From NCBI GenBank assembly GCA_021613375.1, contig CM038705.1, positions 5,787,364 to 5,851,363 on the forward strand: a DNA stretch of 64,000 bases, read 5' to 3'. A program made the position numbers and the translations under genes. This document shows, one piece after another, positions 10,373-21,724 of the stretch (within the stretch, counting starts at the first letter, position 1; the number at the start of each line of letters is the position of its first letter). The notes under the pieces were generated by a model. It searched no databases. It was not told the origin of the DNA and worked only from the letters and a program-made list of their open reading frames with translations. The stretch is from Megaleporinus macrocephalus. Lineage: Eukaryota > Chordata > Actinopteri > Characiformes > Anostomidae.

Positions 10373-10599
10373 TTAATTTATTTGAAATACAGTTATGTAA
10401 TGTTCTATAGTACATTAATCTAGAAAATAAATCGGAAGATAAAAAACAATTTAACAAAATTTTGGAATTTTGATATTTTCACGTCTCACTCAAAGTAAAA
10501 AGCAATAGTTATTTGATTTATATCGTGATATATATCGATATCGACTGATATGAAAAAAAACCATCATGATAAGATTTTTTCTCATATTGCCCAGCCCTA
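9737..10599. mobile_element. Non-autonomous hAT-type element with 8-bp TSD
   Basis: The 863-base element is bounded by inverted ends: TAGGGCTGGGCGATA on the left, and on the right the reverse complement TAGGGCTGGGCAATA (14 of 15). The 8-base duplication CATGAATA flanks it exactly (9729-9736 and 10600-10607). Eight-base duplications and CAGGG/TAGGG-like ends are typical of hAT elements. The interior has no transposase frame. It carries two long TA microsatellites (about 10244-10312 and 10328-10364) and ATCGATATCG-rich subterminal sequence near both ends. Confidence 0.88.
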
Positions 10600-10607
10600 C
10601 ATGAATA

Positions 10608-10974
10608 GGAACACATTGGACGGATTGCATCCTTAAAGTCAAAACATACAACCTAGATATCAGCTATCGGCCTAATAGCCTGCTCATTTACTCGTACTTA
10701 TATATACAGCGCAACCTGATAGATATATTATTTTATTATTATTATTATTGTTATTATTATTATTTGATGTCATATGTTGTACAGAAATATGCAGAAGTGC
10801 AGTAATAGGCAGAGTGTATGATATATTTATAATAATTTATGTATGTACACAATTTACGAAACATGCTAGGTGTTTATGAACGTGTTTATGAAGGACTTTT
10901 TATATGTGTATTGTACCTGTTCACTGATGATGATTTGCATCTCCTTTTTTATCGATTTTTATTTTTCTACATCA
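10608..10974. other. AT-rich intron 2 sequence with an ATT microsatellite
   Basis: An ATT/TTG run occupies about 10730-10764. No gene or clear element is seen in the rest. Confidence 0.5.
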
Positions 10975-11057
10975 TTTGAATGGAGCAGCTGACGTTTACA
11001 TTGTACGAAAATTTCATGACTAATAGGCCAATAGAAATGCTGCAAAATTACTTCGAA

Positions 11058-11118
<61 letters not shown>

Positions 11119-11260
11119 GGGGGGTATTGACCAAAGAAAAACAAAATGCTAACTTACCATGTAGGTCAATGGAACCAGAATGTTTTCCAAGTAATTTCTA
11201 TTGTTCAGTTAGTTATGAAACTTACACAGGATATAAAGAGCAACTGTTGTGTTCACATTA

Positions 11261-11265
<5 letters not shown>
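10975..11265. repeat. Head-to-head pair of dispersed repeats around a TA/TG microsatellite
   Basis: The left part (about 10975-11058, containing CCAATAGAAATGCTGCAAAA) is the reverse complement of the GTCAATGGAACCAGAA family. The right part (11155-11262) is the forward copy. A (TA)n run at 11062-11105 and a short TG/G tract lie between them. The arrangement is a long imperfect inverted repeat. Confidence 0.7.
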
Positions 11266-11303
<38 letters not shown>

Positions 11304-11322
11304 AATATATAAAAAAATTAAA

Positions 11323-11417
<95 letters not shown>

Positions 11418-11500
11418 GTATAAAAAATATATATATAAATAAAATAAATAAAAAACATACCTTTTATAATAAATATATATGTATTTATATATATGTATAT
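11266..11500. repeat. TA and poly-A microsatellite cluster
   Basis: (TA)n at about 11268-11299, an A-rich run at 11316-11354 and (TA)n at 11355-11413 follow each other, with more AT-rich sequence to 11500. Confidence 0.93.
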
Positions 11501-12174
11501 GTTTTAAATATTACTTTTCCCTGTACAAACTAAGCATGTATTAATAATGTAAATTACAAATATTAAAATGAATAGAATTACATAAACAAACACAAAATAT
11601 ATATGCATGTCTTTTTTCACAATTCAAACCAAATACTGGATAAATAATAATAGTATGTAACGTATATATAGTACATATATAGCATAAATAAGTAAATATG
11701 TGTTGCATCAGTGCACGCCGATGCCAGCTGACACCATGTGCAGTGAGCCGAGTGTTTGCTGCCACGTTAATGAACAAACAGCTTAAGCTGGCAGTGAACT
11801 TTAAACATTGAACTTGATCACTTTAAACATTCCGCCTTGGCAAATTCCCACACAGTCACATTCACAACCACGTCCCCGGTACGGGTGGAGACATGTAGGC
11901 CAACAAAACAGAGGCAAAAGTCAACATTTGCTCCTAAACTTTGTGTATGACTGAGTTACAGTGTATAAACATTAAAACAGGTACGTAAGTTCAGGCACCT
12001 AGAGCGCTCTGATACTTCCTGTTACAGTGAAAGGTGTCACGCTTAACATGATTTCTGTTGAGGTGGAATATCAGTGTATCAAAAATAGAAACAGAGCATC
12101 ATATACTGACACTGGTGGGTGGTGTGCACAGCTTCATTGCATGTGATGGTAGCTTTTTAGTTATTTTGTGTGCT
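11501..12174. other. Non-repetitive intron 2 sequence
   Basis: I see no exon, element end or RNA gene. Composition moves from AT-rich to balanced at about 11700. Confidence 0.4.
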
Positions 12175-13192
12175 CTATAATGTTTATATGATCTAGACAG
12201 TCACTCTGACAGACTGTAATACACTACAGGAAGTGTAGGGGGCGATATAACTTCTATTGTTTTATACTTAAAAAGAGTCTATAATGTTTATATGATCTAG
12301 ACAGTCACTCTGACAGACTGTAATACACTACAGGAAGTGTAGGGGGCGATATAACTTCTATTGTTTTATATTTAAAAAGAGTCTATAATGTTTATATGAT
12401 CTACACAGTCATTCTGACAGACTGTAATACACTACAGGAAGTGTAGGGGGCGATATAACTTCTATTGTTTTATATTTAAAAAGAGTCTATAATGTTTATA
12501 TGATCTACACAGTCATTCTGACAGACTGTAATACACTACAGGAAGTGTAGGGGCGATATAACTTCTATTGTTTTATATTTAAAAAGTGTCTATAATGTTT
12601 ATATGATCTACACAGTCATTCTGACAGACTGTAATACACTACAGGAGGTGTAGGGGGCGATATAACTTCTATTGTTTTATATTTAAAAAGTGTCTATAAT
12701 GTTTATATGATCTACACAGTCATTCTAACAGACTGTAATACACTACAGGAAGTGTAGGGGGCGATATAACTTCTATTGTTTTATATTTAAAAAGTGTCTA
12801 TATTGTTTATATGATCCACGCAGTCATTCTGACAGACTGTAATACACTACAGGAAGTGTAGGGGGCGATATAACTTCTATTGTTTTATATTTAAAAAGTG
12901 TCTATAATGTTTATATGATCTACACAGTCATTCTGACAGACTGTAATACACTACAGGACATGTAGGGGGCGATATAACTTCTATTGTTTTATATTTAAAA
13001 AGAGTCTATAATGTCTATATGATCTACACAGTCATTCTGACAGACTGTAATACACTACAGGAGGTGTAGGGGGCGATATAACTTCTATTGTTTTATATTT
13101 AAAAAGTGTCTATAATGTCTATATGATCCACACAGTCATTCTGACAGACTGTAATACACTACAGGAGGTGTAGGGGGCGATATAACTTCTAC
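12175..13192 (+). repeat. 104-bp minisatellite, intron 2 array
   Basis: About ten copies of a 104-base unit contain ATAATGTTTATATGATCTAC, CATTCTGACAGACTGTAATA, CACTACAGGAAGTGTAGGGG and TATAACTTCTATTGTTTTAT. The TACACTACAGGAAGTGTA segment can fold into a six-base stem. The same unit in the same orientation forms the array at 24186-25935 in intron 3. Confidence 0.97.
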
Positions 13193-13935
13193 TGTTATTG
13201 TCTAATAGGCGTATTGAGATGGTATGCACTGGGATTGGGAAAATAAATAATTTGATTTGTCTGTTTTTCTTTCTGTCAATCATTTTATATTCCATTGTTG
13301 ATTTGTCCATTGTTGACGTTGGACGTCTGTCATGTTGGAACATCTGAGTGAAGGTACGCGGCGCGCTGGGCTTTGGTGATGCGATATCTGCTCGTTGCCG
13401 TGGCGGTGGATGAGGGAAAGTCTGCAATTAGAGCTTTTTTATAAGGAGGCTTTTGTGTGTCGGCAACACTCGGCGTTCCGACGTACGTATCTCAAATTAG
13501 CTGTCTTTTTCTTCGTCGGAAAACAAAAGCCCTCCGCTCTCGGCAAATCAAACGGGCTGTAATGACTCTGACCGCTTAAAGAATGGCACACAATGCGCTG
13601 GTTATGGACTACACCTGATGTTCCGGGCAGATAAATCCGGGCGCGTGCAGCGCTCCGACGCTTCCCATTGTAGCCGGAATAATTAATAATAGTGCCGTGG
13701 TGCCGGGACTCTCTCGCAGAAATTGGATTGGAGCATCTGGGCCTGTAGATACGCCTCAGGCAGGCGAGCACTGCTGTTTAAGTAAACATTCGATTCCAGC
13801 GTGAAGTGAAAACATTCCACAGAGGCCGGAACAATGAAACGGGGGATGATGAAACCCGCTGGAACTCCTGGCCCGCGTTCAGCAATAATACTGAAAGTGT
13901 GACGTACTGGTGATAATTATAGCCGGCCGAGTCCG
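13193..13935. other. Unique island, candidate conserved noncoding sequence
   Basis: Between two arrays lies about 740 bases of complex sequence without internal repeats. It has several CpGs and AT-hook or homeodomain-like motifs such as GAATAATTAATAATAG near 13677. No frame shows protein homology. A regulatory role is inferred only from its complexity amid decayed repeats. Confidence 0.4.
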
Positions 13936-15650
13936 TCATAACGTTTATATATCACAATACCTACAATTAGAGTTATACATTCAACCTAATGAGAAACTGT
14001 ACTCAGTTTATATCACAATACCTACATTTAGAGTTATACATTCAACCTAATGAGAAACTGTACTCAGATTATATATCACAATACCTACATTTAGAGTTAT
14101 ACATTCAACCTAATGAGAAACTGTACTCAGTTTATATCACAATACCTACATTTAGAGTTATACATTCAACCTAATGAGAAACTGTACTCAGATTATATAT
14201 CACAATACCTACATTTAGAGTTATACATTCAACCTAATGAGAAACTGTACTCAGTTTATATACAATACCTACATTTAGAGTTATACATTCAACCTAATGA
14301 GAAACTGTACTCAGTTTATATACAATACCTACATTTAGAGTTATACATTCAACCTAATGAGAAACTGTACTCAGTTTATATACAATACCTACATTTAGAG
14401 TTATACATTTAACCTAATGAGAAACTGTAACTCAGTTTATATACAATACATACATTTAGAGTTATACATTCAACCTAATGAGAAACTGTAACTCAGTTTA
14501 TATACAATACCTACATTTAGAGTTATACATTCAACCTAATGAGAAACTGTACTCAGTTTATATACAATACCTACATTTAGAGTTATACATTCAACCTAAT
14601 GAGAAACTGTACTCAGTTTATATACAATACCTACATTTAGAGTTATACATTCAACCTAATAAGAAACTGTACTCAGGTTATATATCACAATACCTACATT
14701 TAGAGTTATACATTCAACCTAATAAGAAACTGTACTCAGGTTATATATCACAATACCTACATTTAGAGTTATACATTCAACCTAATGAGAAACTGTATTC
14801 AGTTTATATATCACAGTACCTACATTTAGAGTTATACATTCAACCTAATGAGAAACTGTACTCAGTTTGTATGTCACAATACCTACATTTAGAGTTATAC
14901 ATTCAACCTAATGAGAAACTGTATTCAGTTTATATATCACAGTACCTACATTTAGAGTTATACATTCAACCTAATGAGAAACTGTACTCAGTTTATATAC
15001 AATACCTACATTTAGAGTTATACATTCAACCTAATAAGAAACTGTACTCAGTTTATATCACAATACCTACATTTAGAGTTATACATTCAACCTAATAAGA
15101 AACTGTACTCAGGTTATATATCACAGTACCTACATTTAGAGTTATACATTCAACCTAATAAGAAACTGTACTCAGGTTATATATCACAGTACCTACATTT
15201 AGAGTTATACATTCAACCTAATGAGAAACTGTACTCAGTTTGTATGTCACAATACCTACATTTAGAGTTATACATTCAACCTAATAAGAAACTGTACTCA
15301 GGTTATATATCACAGTACCTACATTTAGAGTTATACATTCAACCTAATGAGAAACTGTACTCAGGTTATATATCACAATACCTACATTTAGAGTTATACA
15401 TTCAACCTAATGAGAAACTGTAACTCAGTTTATATCACAATACCTACATTTAGAGTTATACATTCAACCTAATGAGAAACTGTACTCAGGTTATATATCA
15501 CAATACCTACATTTAGAGTTATACATTCAACCTAATGAGAAACTGTACTCAGTTTATAAACAATACCTACATTTAGAGTTATACATTCAACCTAATGAGA
15601 AACTGTACTCAGTTTATAAACAATACCTACATTTAGAGTTATACATTAAT
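13936..15650 (+). repeat. 60-bp minisatellite, forward array
   Basis: The unit (about 28 copies) contains CTAATGAGAAACTGTACTCA, GTTTATATACAATACCTACA and TTTAGAGTTATACATTCAAC, with small insertions (ATC) in some copies. Because 60 is divisible by three, it gives a long artefactual frame. The same unit in reverse complement forms the intron 6 array at 53865-55462. Confidence 0.97.
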
Positions 15651-16200
15651 AGTATTATTAATGTATTACATTAATAACATGTTAAGGCTATGTATCATGA
15701 TGTGTGACTGTTATTCTGTGATGATATAGAGACTGTATCTCCCAGCACTCAGGGAGAGAGACGTTAACAGGTGAAGAATGCTTTGGTTTCACTCCCCAGG
15801 GCTGTTTCACACGAAATGTAACACTCTTCTCAGTCTGAGTGTTTCTGTATGTGTTTAAAGCGGCGTGTCTCTTCTCTCGTTAAGAAATTTTCCTCAAAAT
15901 CCCTGAGACTGGAATAACTAGTTTCATTCAGCATCAAATTAGGAAGGAAAACGTTTAAGGTATTGGAATCCTCTCCGAACAGGATTCCTCCAGCGCCCGT
16001 TGGCACTTCCCACTGAAAATCTGAATAAAGGCACAGAGTAAACATCTGCCAAAAATAATCAGCAAATATTTGATTCTCACTGTCTGAAAAAAGAGGTACG
16101 ATATAAATGAGACTGTGCAACGTTGACTACACTCAAGTTTAGACTGAGTTTGGTTATTACAGTCAGAATTAAACAGAAATGTGTTGATTGAAAGCAAATT
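15651..16200. other. Unique sequence between arrays in intron 2
   Basis: No gene is recognised. The minus-strand open frames here (80-96 codons) lack start context, homology and codon bias. Confidence 0.4.
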
Positions 16201-17905
16201 AAGAATTCTTTTGGGCTGTAGTCAGATTTAGATTGAGTTTGGTTGGCCTACAGTTGGTTCAGACAGAATTTTGTTTGGCTACAGTCGGTTCAGACAGAAT
16301 TTTGTTGGGTTATAGTTGGTTCAGACAGAATTTTGTTGGGTTATAGTTGGTTCAGACAGAATTTTGTTGGGTTATAGTTGGTTCAGACAGAATTTTGTTG
16401 GGTTATAGTTGGTTCAGACAGAATTTTGTTGGGCTACAGTCGGTTCAGACAGAATTTTGTTGGGCTACAGTCGGTTCAGACAGAATTTTGTTGGGCTACA
16501 GTTGGTTCAGACAGAATTTTGTTGGGTTATAGTTGGTTCAGACAATTTTTTTGGGGTATGGTCGGTTCAGACAGAATTTTGTTGGGCTACAGTTGGTTCA
16601 GACAGAATTTTGTTGGGCTACAGTTGGTTCAGACAGAATTTTTTTGGGGTATGGTCGGTTCAGACAGAATTTTGTTGGGCTACAGTTGGTTCAGACAGAA
16701 TTTTTTTGGGGTATGGTCGGTTCAGACAGAATTTTGTTGGGCTACAGTTGGTTCAGACAGAATTTTGTTGGGTTACGGTCGGTTCAGACAGAATTGTCTT
16801 CGTTTACGGTGGGTTCAGACAGAATTTAGTTGGGTTACGGTCGGTTCAGACAGAATTTTGTTGGGTTACGGTCGTTTCAGTCAGAATTTTGTTGGGTTAC
16901 GGTCGGTTCAGACAGAATTTTGTTGGGTTACAGTTGGTTCAGACAGAATTTTGTTGGGCTACGGTCGGTTCAGACAGAATTTTGTTGGGTTACGGTCGGT
17001 TCAGACAGAATTTTGTTGGGTTACGGTCGGTTCAGACAGAATTTTGTTGGGTTACGGTTGGTTCAGACAGAATTCTGTTGGGCCACAGTTGGTTCAGACA
17101 GAATTTTGTTGGTTTACGGTCGTTTCAGACAGAATTTTGTTGGTTTACGGCCGTTTCAGACAGAATTTTGTTGGGTTACAGTTGGTTCAGTCAGAATTTT
17201 GTTGGGTTACGGTTGGTTCAGACAGAATTTTGTTGGGTTACAGTCGGTTCAGTCAGAATTTTGTTGGGTTATGGTTGGTTCAGACAGAATTTTGTTGGGT
17301 TACGGTTGGTTCAGACAGAATTTTGTTGGGTTACAGTCGGTTTAGACAGAATTTTGTTGGGTTACAGTCGGTTTAGACAGAATTTTGTTGGGTTACAGTC
17401 GGTTCAGTCAGTATTTTGTTGGGTTACAGTTGGTTCAGTCAGTATTTTGTTGGGTTACAGTCGGTTCAGACAGAATTTTTTTGGGCTACAGTTGTTTCAG
17501 ACAGAATTTTTTTGGGCTACAGTTGTTTCAGACAGAATTTTGTTGTGTTGTGTTAAAACAAAATTTTGTATGGGCTAAGTTTGTTTTTTTTGTTTTTTTG
17601 AGCTGCAGTCAAGTTCAGCCAGAAAGTTGTTGGTTCTGACAGAATTCTGTTGGCTAGTTAGGTTTACTCTTGGGATAGAATGTTTGTTGGCTATATTCAG
17701 ATTCAGACAGAATTCTTTTTTTCGAGCTACAGTCAAATTTATATAGAATTTTGTTGGACTACAGTCATGTTCAGCCAGAATGTTGTTGGGCTTCTGTACA
17801 GAATTCAGTATAGGCTACAGTCAGATTTAGTCAGAATTGTCTTGGGGTACAGTCCAGCTCAGATAAAATTTTGTATGAGCTACAGACGGACTAGTTTGTA
17901 CTCTT
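16201..17905 (+). repeat. 31-bp minisatellite
   Basis: The unit is GGTTCAGACAGAATTTTGTT followed by GGGTTACAGTT or GGGCTACAGTC. It is regular from about 16250 to 17540 (over 40 copies) and decays towards 17905. Since 31 is not a multiple of three, the frame rotates, and all three forward frames stay open for up to 389 codons. The frames are artefacts. Confidence 0.96.
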
Positions 17906-18369
17906 GTTGTACGGGTGTTGAGAGAGTATTTTGTAGGATTTTGTACAGAATTTGAACTAAACTTGGTGCTGCGTGTCGGGTTGAAACGCAGGATGTATTC
18001 GGGATAATATGAAACTTTCAGACCCTGTTAAAGCTCTGCTCCTAGGCCTGTCTTGTAGCTCATCCTTGAGATTACGGTACAGCAAGTTCTTCCGACGTGA
18101 ACAGAATTCCAGCTCGGCTGCTTGAACAGTGTTGAACAGAACTGCTTCAAGGTCAGCCTGTGTTTGACACACTGCTGTGAGTTTTGGACTGTTGGTCGTG
18201 CAGTTTGTGCGTGTTTTCACTAAACCAGCGTCTCTTACAGCCAGCTTGTTTTATTAGTGTGGGTTTTTGGTCCAGTGGTCTTCAGTTACCCACATCACGT
18301 CTATTTCTAGAAAAGGGAACGTCAGCAGTTTGTGGTATGTGGTCACGTTTGCCGTGCGAGCTAAACTCG
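17906..18369. other. Unique sequence after the 31-bp array
   Basis: No coding or RNA feature is recognised here. Minus-strand frame 17957-18220 has no recognisable domain. Confidence 0.4.
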
Positions 18370-19018
18370 TAGTGTGAAATGATTTGCCCTGTTTCACTGA
18401 TCACCAGCCGATAGCCGATACCAATCGAGGGCGGGGTTATATGCCACACAGGGCTACATGTAGTTATAAACTGGTTTATTACTATTTTTAACGAGCTCAT
18501 ATGAAACAGCATAATATTTTTAAACTAAATTAACAGTAAATAAAGAAAGTAAATCAAACAAATATCTTCAATACTACATTTATACCCTTAATTTAAAACC
18601 AAAAAATTTAATTTTAAATAAATAAAGTGTCGTATTAGATTAGTAGCGTTAAATGTCTTTGTCTTAGTTCTCCAACGATACACGCTAATTTTACTAATTT
18701 TAACACATACGGTAACGAGCTGCCAGACGGACGATGTTTTCCATCAGTGAACACCATAAACTGTTCTCGCGAGGCCGCTGCTTTAGTCAGTGTGTGGAAA
18801 ATGAAAGGGTATGTATTTCCACCTAGTGGTTCAAATAGGAATTGCAGGGAGCTGGCCGAAGGGGGTTTCAACGAGGGCTCCTTTTCCTGAATGAAAAGCT
18901 AGCTGAAAATACAGAAATTAGGCTCATTTGTTGAACGCCAATGCTTGGCTCTCGAGATATATATATTGATTAGACATCGGCCGATATAGATACATAGCCG
19001 ATCGATCCTTCCATCTCT
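18370..19018. mobile_element. Degraded DNA transposon fragment (CCGATA-rich ends)
   Basis: The left part has CACCAGCCGATAGCCGATAC at about 18404. The right part has CATCGGCCGATATAGATACA and CCTTCCATCTCTACT ending near 19019. Such opposed CCGATA-rich subterminal regions occur in fish hAT-like elements. No duplication or transposase is visible, so this is tentative. Confidence 0.4.
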
Positions 19019-19023
19019 ACTCA

Positions 19024-19901
19024 CTACGTTTACATGCAGCACGAAAATCCGTCAATAATCAACTAATAGCTCAGTAGGAATAGAATACGTCCATGTATAC
19101 ACCTCAGTCCCAATAGACTAGTCCGATTGAGGTCATTCTGATTACAATTTCTATCTGATTGAATAATCTGTTTAATAGAAGAATAATAGCCACGTAAACG
19201 CCTGTATCCGATTACATTCCCAATCGGAACGTTTAAATACGTTGGGCACATGTACTGTAGTGTCATAGAGGACGTTTCAACATGGCGGGAGGTAGAAACT
19301 GGTCTTGAATAGACAAAGTTCATGATTCAAAGCTTAAAAGATTTAAAATAGTTAGCAGGATGGACGGCTGTAAAGCATTAACGATCTGTTCAGATGAGAA
19401 TATGAGGAAATGAGTGACGGTGGGTTTCCACGAACTATAGAGCAAATTAAAAACAAGAGTTTCTCAGATCGGATTTTCCAAAGCTAAAAAGCAGAACGGT
19501 GAAATCCGTCCCTCTTTCACGTTTACTAAATTATGGATGAAGTCGCAGGAGATGGACTCCTCGCTAACGCGGATGAAAACGGTGTTGCAGGACGTGACGT
19601 CTTCCTCTCGGCCTTCTTTAATAAGTATGTGAAATATGTTCTCCTGACTCCGCCACAGTTTTAAAGCAGTTAAAAACACGAGCGCGATAACCGGAAACTC
19701 AGGTTACCGTAGATCTGCTGGTTGCACTCTGACAGACCTCGCCTGATGCTTGTTGTCATGGTAACACTAACACCAAGACGTAATTTTGGATCTGATTACT
19801 TGTAGAGTGTTGAGTAGAGTGAGCATATAAACACCTCAGTCTTAATCTAGAATCGGAATTTATTCAATCGGATTGGAGAAAATCCCTGAATGTAAACGTA
19901 G
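19024..19901. mobile_element. MITE-like element with CTACGTTTACATGCAG ends
   Basis: The left end CTACGTTTACATGCAG (19024-19039) and the right end CTGAATGTAAACGTAG (19886-19901) are reverse complements at 15 of 16 positions. Internal GATTG/CAATC motifs occur near both ends. The 878-base interior has no transposase. It abuts the preceding transposon fragment, suggesting nested or adjacent insertions. The target duplication is unclear. Confidence 0.7.
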
Positions 19902-20574
19902 CCAGTGTGTCGCTTTGGCCTGGTGAAGTAAAACACTGTACAGGGATCAGCCTTGCAGTGGGGTTGTTCTTGTAGCAGCGGATGACTGTTAGACATTTAC
20001 CTGAAAGACTCTGAAGGTGCTTCACCAGCTTTGGTATAGCAGTCTGACATTCGCAGTGGCTACTTAAGCACTTTAGGTCAACAAGTCTTTCACTGACTGT
20101 GGGGTCAGACCACTGTACAGTAAACACTCGTGCTTATAGGAGTGCAGTCACTCACGGCAGCGTCAGAATTTAGAAAAGTAACCCGGAGTAGCTCTTGTGT
20201 CCTCATATAGATGTTATTGTTTTGTTTATGTAGAGAAAGCAAGCTGTTTTAGTCCCTAAAAATGGTTAAAAATGGAAATGGTTATAGCATCCTCATGGAA
20301 ATAGAAGTAGTGTAACCATGGAAATAGGTTTAGTGAGACTGGAGAAATGTTTGTAATGTAACCACGGAAATTATTGTAGTGCATCCATCGAATTAGTTAT
20401 AGTATCACTGTGGAAACAGAGATGAGTGTAGTGTAACCTCAGAAATGAGTATAATGTAACCATGGAAACAGGTGTCGAATGACTAGGGATATGGATATAG
20501 CCATCAAGGAAATAGTGGTAGCATCACCATGGCAATGTGTGTAGCTCAACAATGGATATACGTACATAACTGCA
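19902..20574. other. Intron 2 sequence passing into a decayed repeat
   Basis: 19902-20240 shows no recognised feature. From about 20260 to 20574 a loose repeat of GTGTAACCATGGAAATAG-like units appears, probably an old relative of the 24-bp array downstream. Confidence 0.5.
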
Positions 20575-21346
20575 GGGTTAGGGTTAGGTTAGGGTTAGGT
20601 TAGGTTAAATTTAGATTAGGGTTAGGGTTAGGGTTAGGTTAGGGTTAATTTAGGTTAGGTTAGGTTAGGTTAGGTTAGGTTAGGTTAGGGTTAGGGTTAG
20701 GTTAGGTTAGATTTAGGTTAGGGTTAGGTTAGAGTTAGGTTAGGGTTAGGTTAGTGTTAGGGTTAGGTTAGATTTAGGTTAGGTTAGGGTTAGGTTAGAT
20801 TTAGGTTAGGGTAAGGTCCCTGTTTTTGCGGAAGTGAAGATGTTTTCCTCGAGTTGGACTCTGGTGGGTTAGGGTTAGGTTAGGGTTAGGTTAGGGTTAG
20901 GTCCCTGTTTTTGTGGAAGTGAAGATGTTTTCCTCGAGTTAATGGACTCTAGGGTTAGGTTTAGGTTAGGGTTAGGTTAGGTTAGGGTCAGGGTTAGGGT
21001 TAAGGTTAGGGTTAAGGTTACGGTTAGGGTTAAGGTTAGGTCCCTGTTTTGTGGAAGTGAAGAGGTTTTCCTCGAGTTAATGGACTCTGGTGGGTTAGGG
21101 TTAGGGTTAAGTTAGGGTTAAGATTAGGGTTAAGGTTAGGGCTAGGTTAGGGTTAAGGTTAGGTCCCTGTTTTGTGGAGGTAAAGAGGTTTTCCTCGAGT
21201 TAATGGACCCTGGTGGGTGTGGGTTAGGGTTAACGTTAGGGTTAGGTTAGGGTTAAGGTTAAGGTTAGGGTTAGGTTAGGGTTAAGGTTAGGTCCCTGTT
21301 TTGTGGAAGTGAAGAGGTTTTCCTCGAGTTAATGGACTCTGGTGGC
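20575..21346 (+). repeat. Interstitial telomere-like array with a composite unit
   Basis: Runs of TTAGGG and TTAGG (GTTAGGGTTAGGTTAGG) are interrupted five times by a non-telomeric spacer of about 55 bases. The spacer starts GGTCCCTGTTTT and includes GTTTTCCTCGAGTTAATGG. Spacers start near 20815, 20900, 21039, 21162 and 21291. The regular alternation shows that the composite unit was amplified. Confidence 0.93.
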
Positions 21347-21724
21347 AGGTTTGACCTCCTGCACTTCTGCATTACTGCTGTTTCTGAGTGACCTCGTTGC
21401 TGTGCGCCCGTAGCGACAGTACTGGCGAGGCTACATGGCGCTCACATGACGAGGGCACCGCTCTGAGGATCAGGGACTCGTGTTGAATTGAAGTAATTGG
21501 CCTTCAGTTTCTGCTCTAAATGGCACTAATTGGTAATCCTCAGCGTATCACTACCTGGAGTGAGGTTTTGGTGTTAGAAGTGCTGGTCACACTCTGAAGC
21601 TGGAGCTTCGTTCACCCCAAGTATTTACAAACATAAATAAAGTGAGTGTGAGGCTAACGTTAAGTCAGCCCATTTCCTGTGTTTAACTGATAATGCAGAG
21701 CTGCAACTGTAACGGTAGCGTAAC
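21347..21724. other. Unique island, candidate conserved noncoding sequence
   Basis: This complex sequence includes AATTGAAGTAATTGGCC and GCACTAATTGGTAATCC near 21486-21540, homeodomain-type motifs, with no coding frame of interest. Confidence 0.4.

Noticed and set aside
16378..17578. Overlapping forward frames of 332 and 389 codons
   Set aside because: They are the 31-bp array seen in rotating frames.
20575..21346. True chromosome end
   Set aside because: The telomere-like runs are short, mixed with TTAGG and spacer copies, and followed by exons of the same gene.
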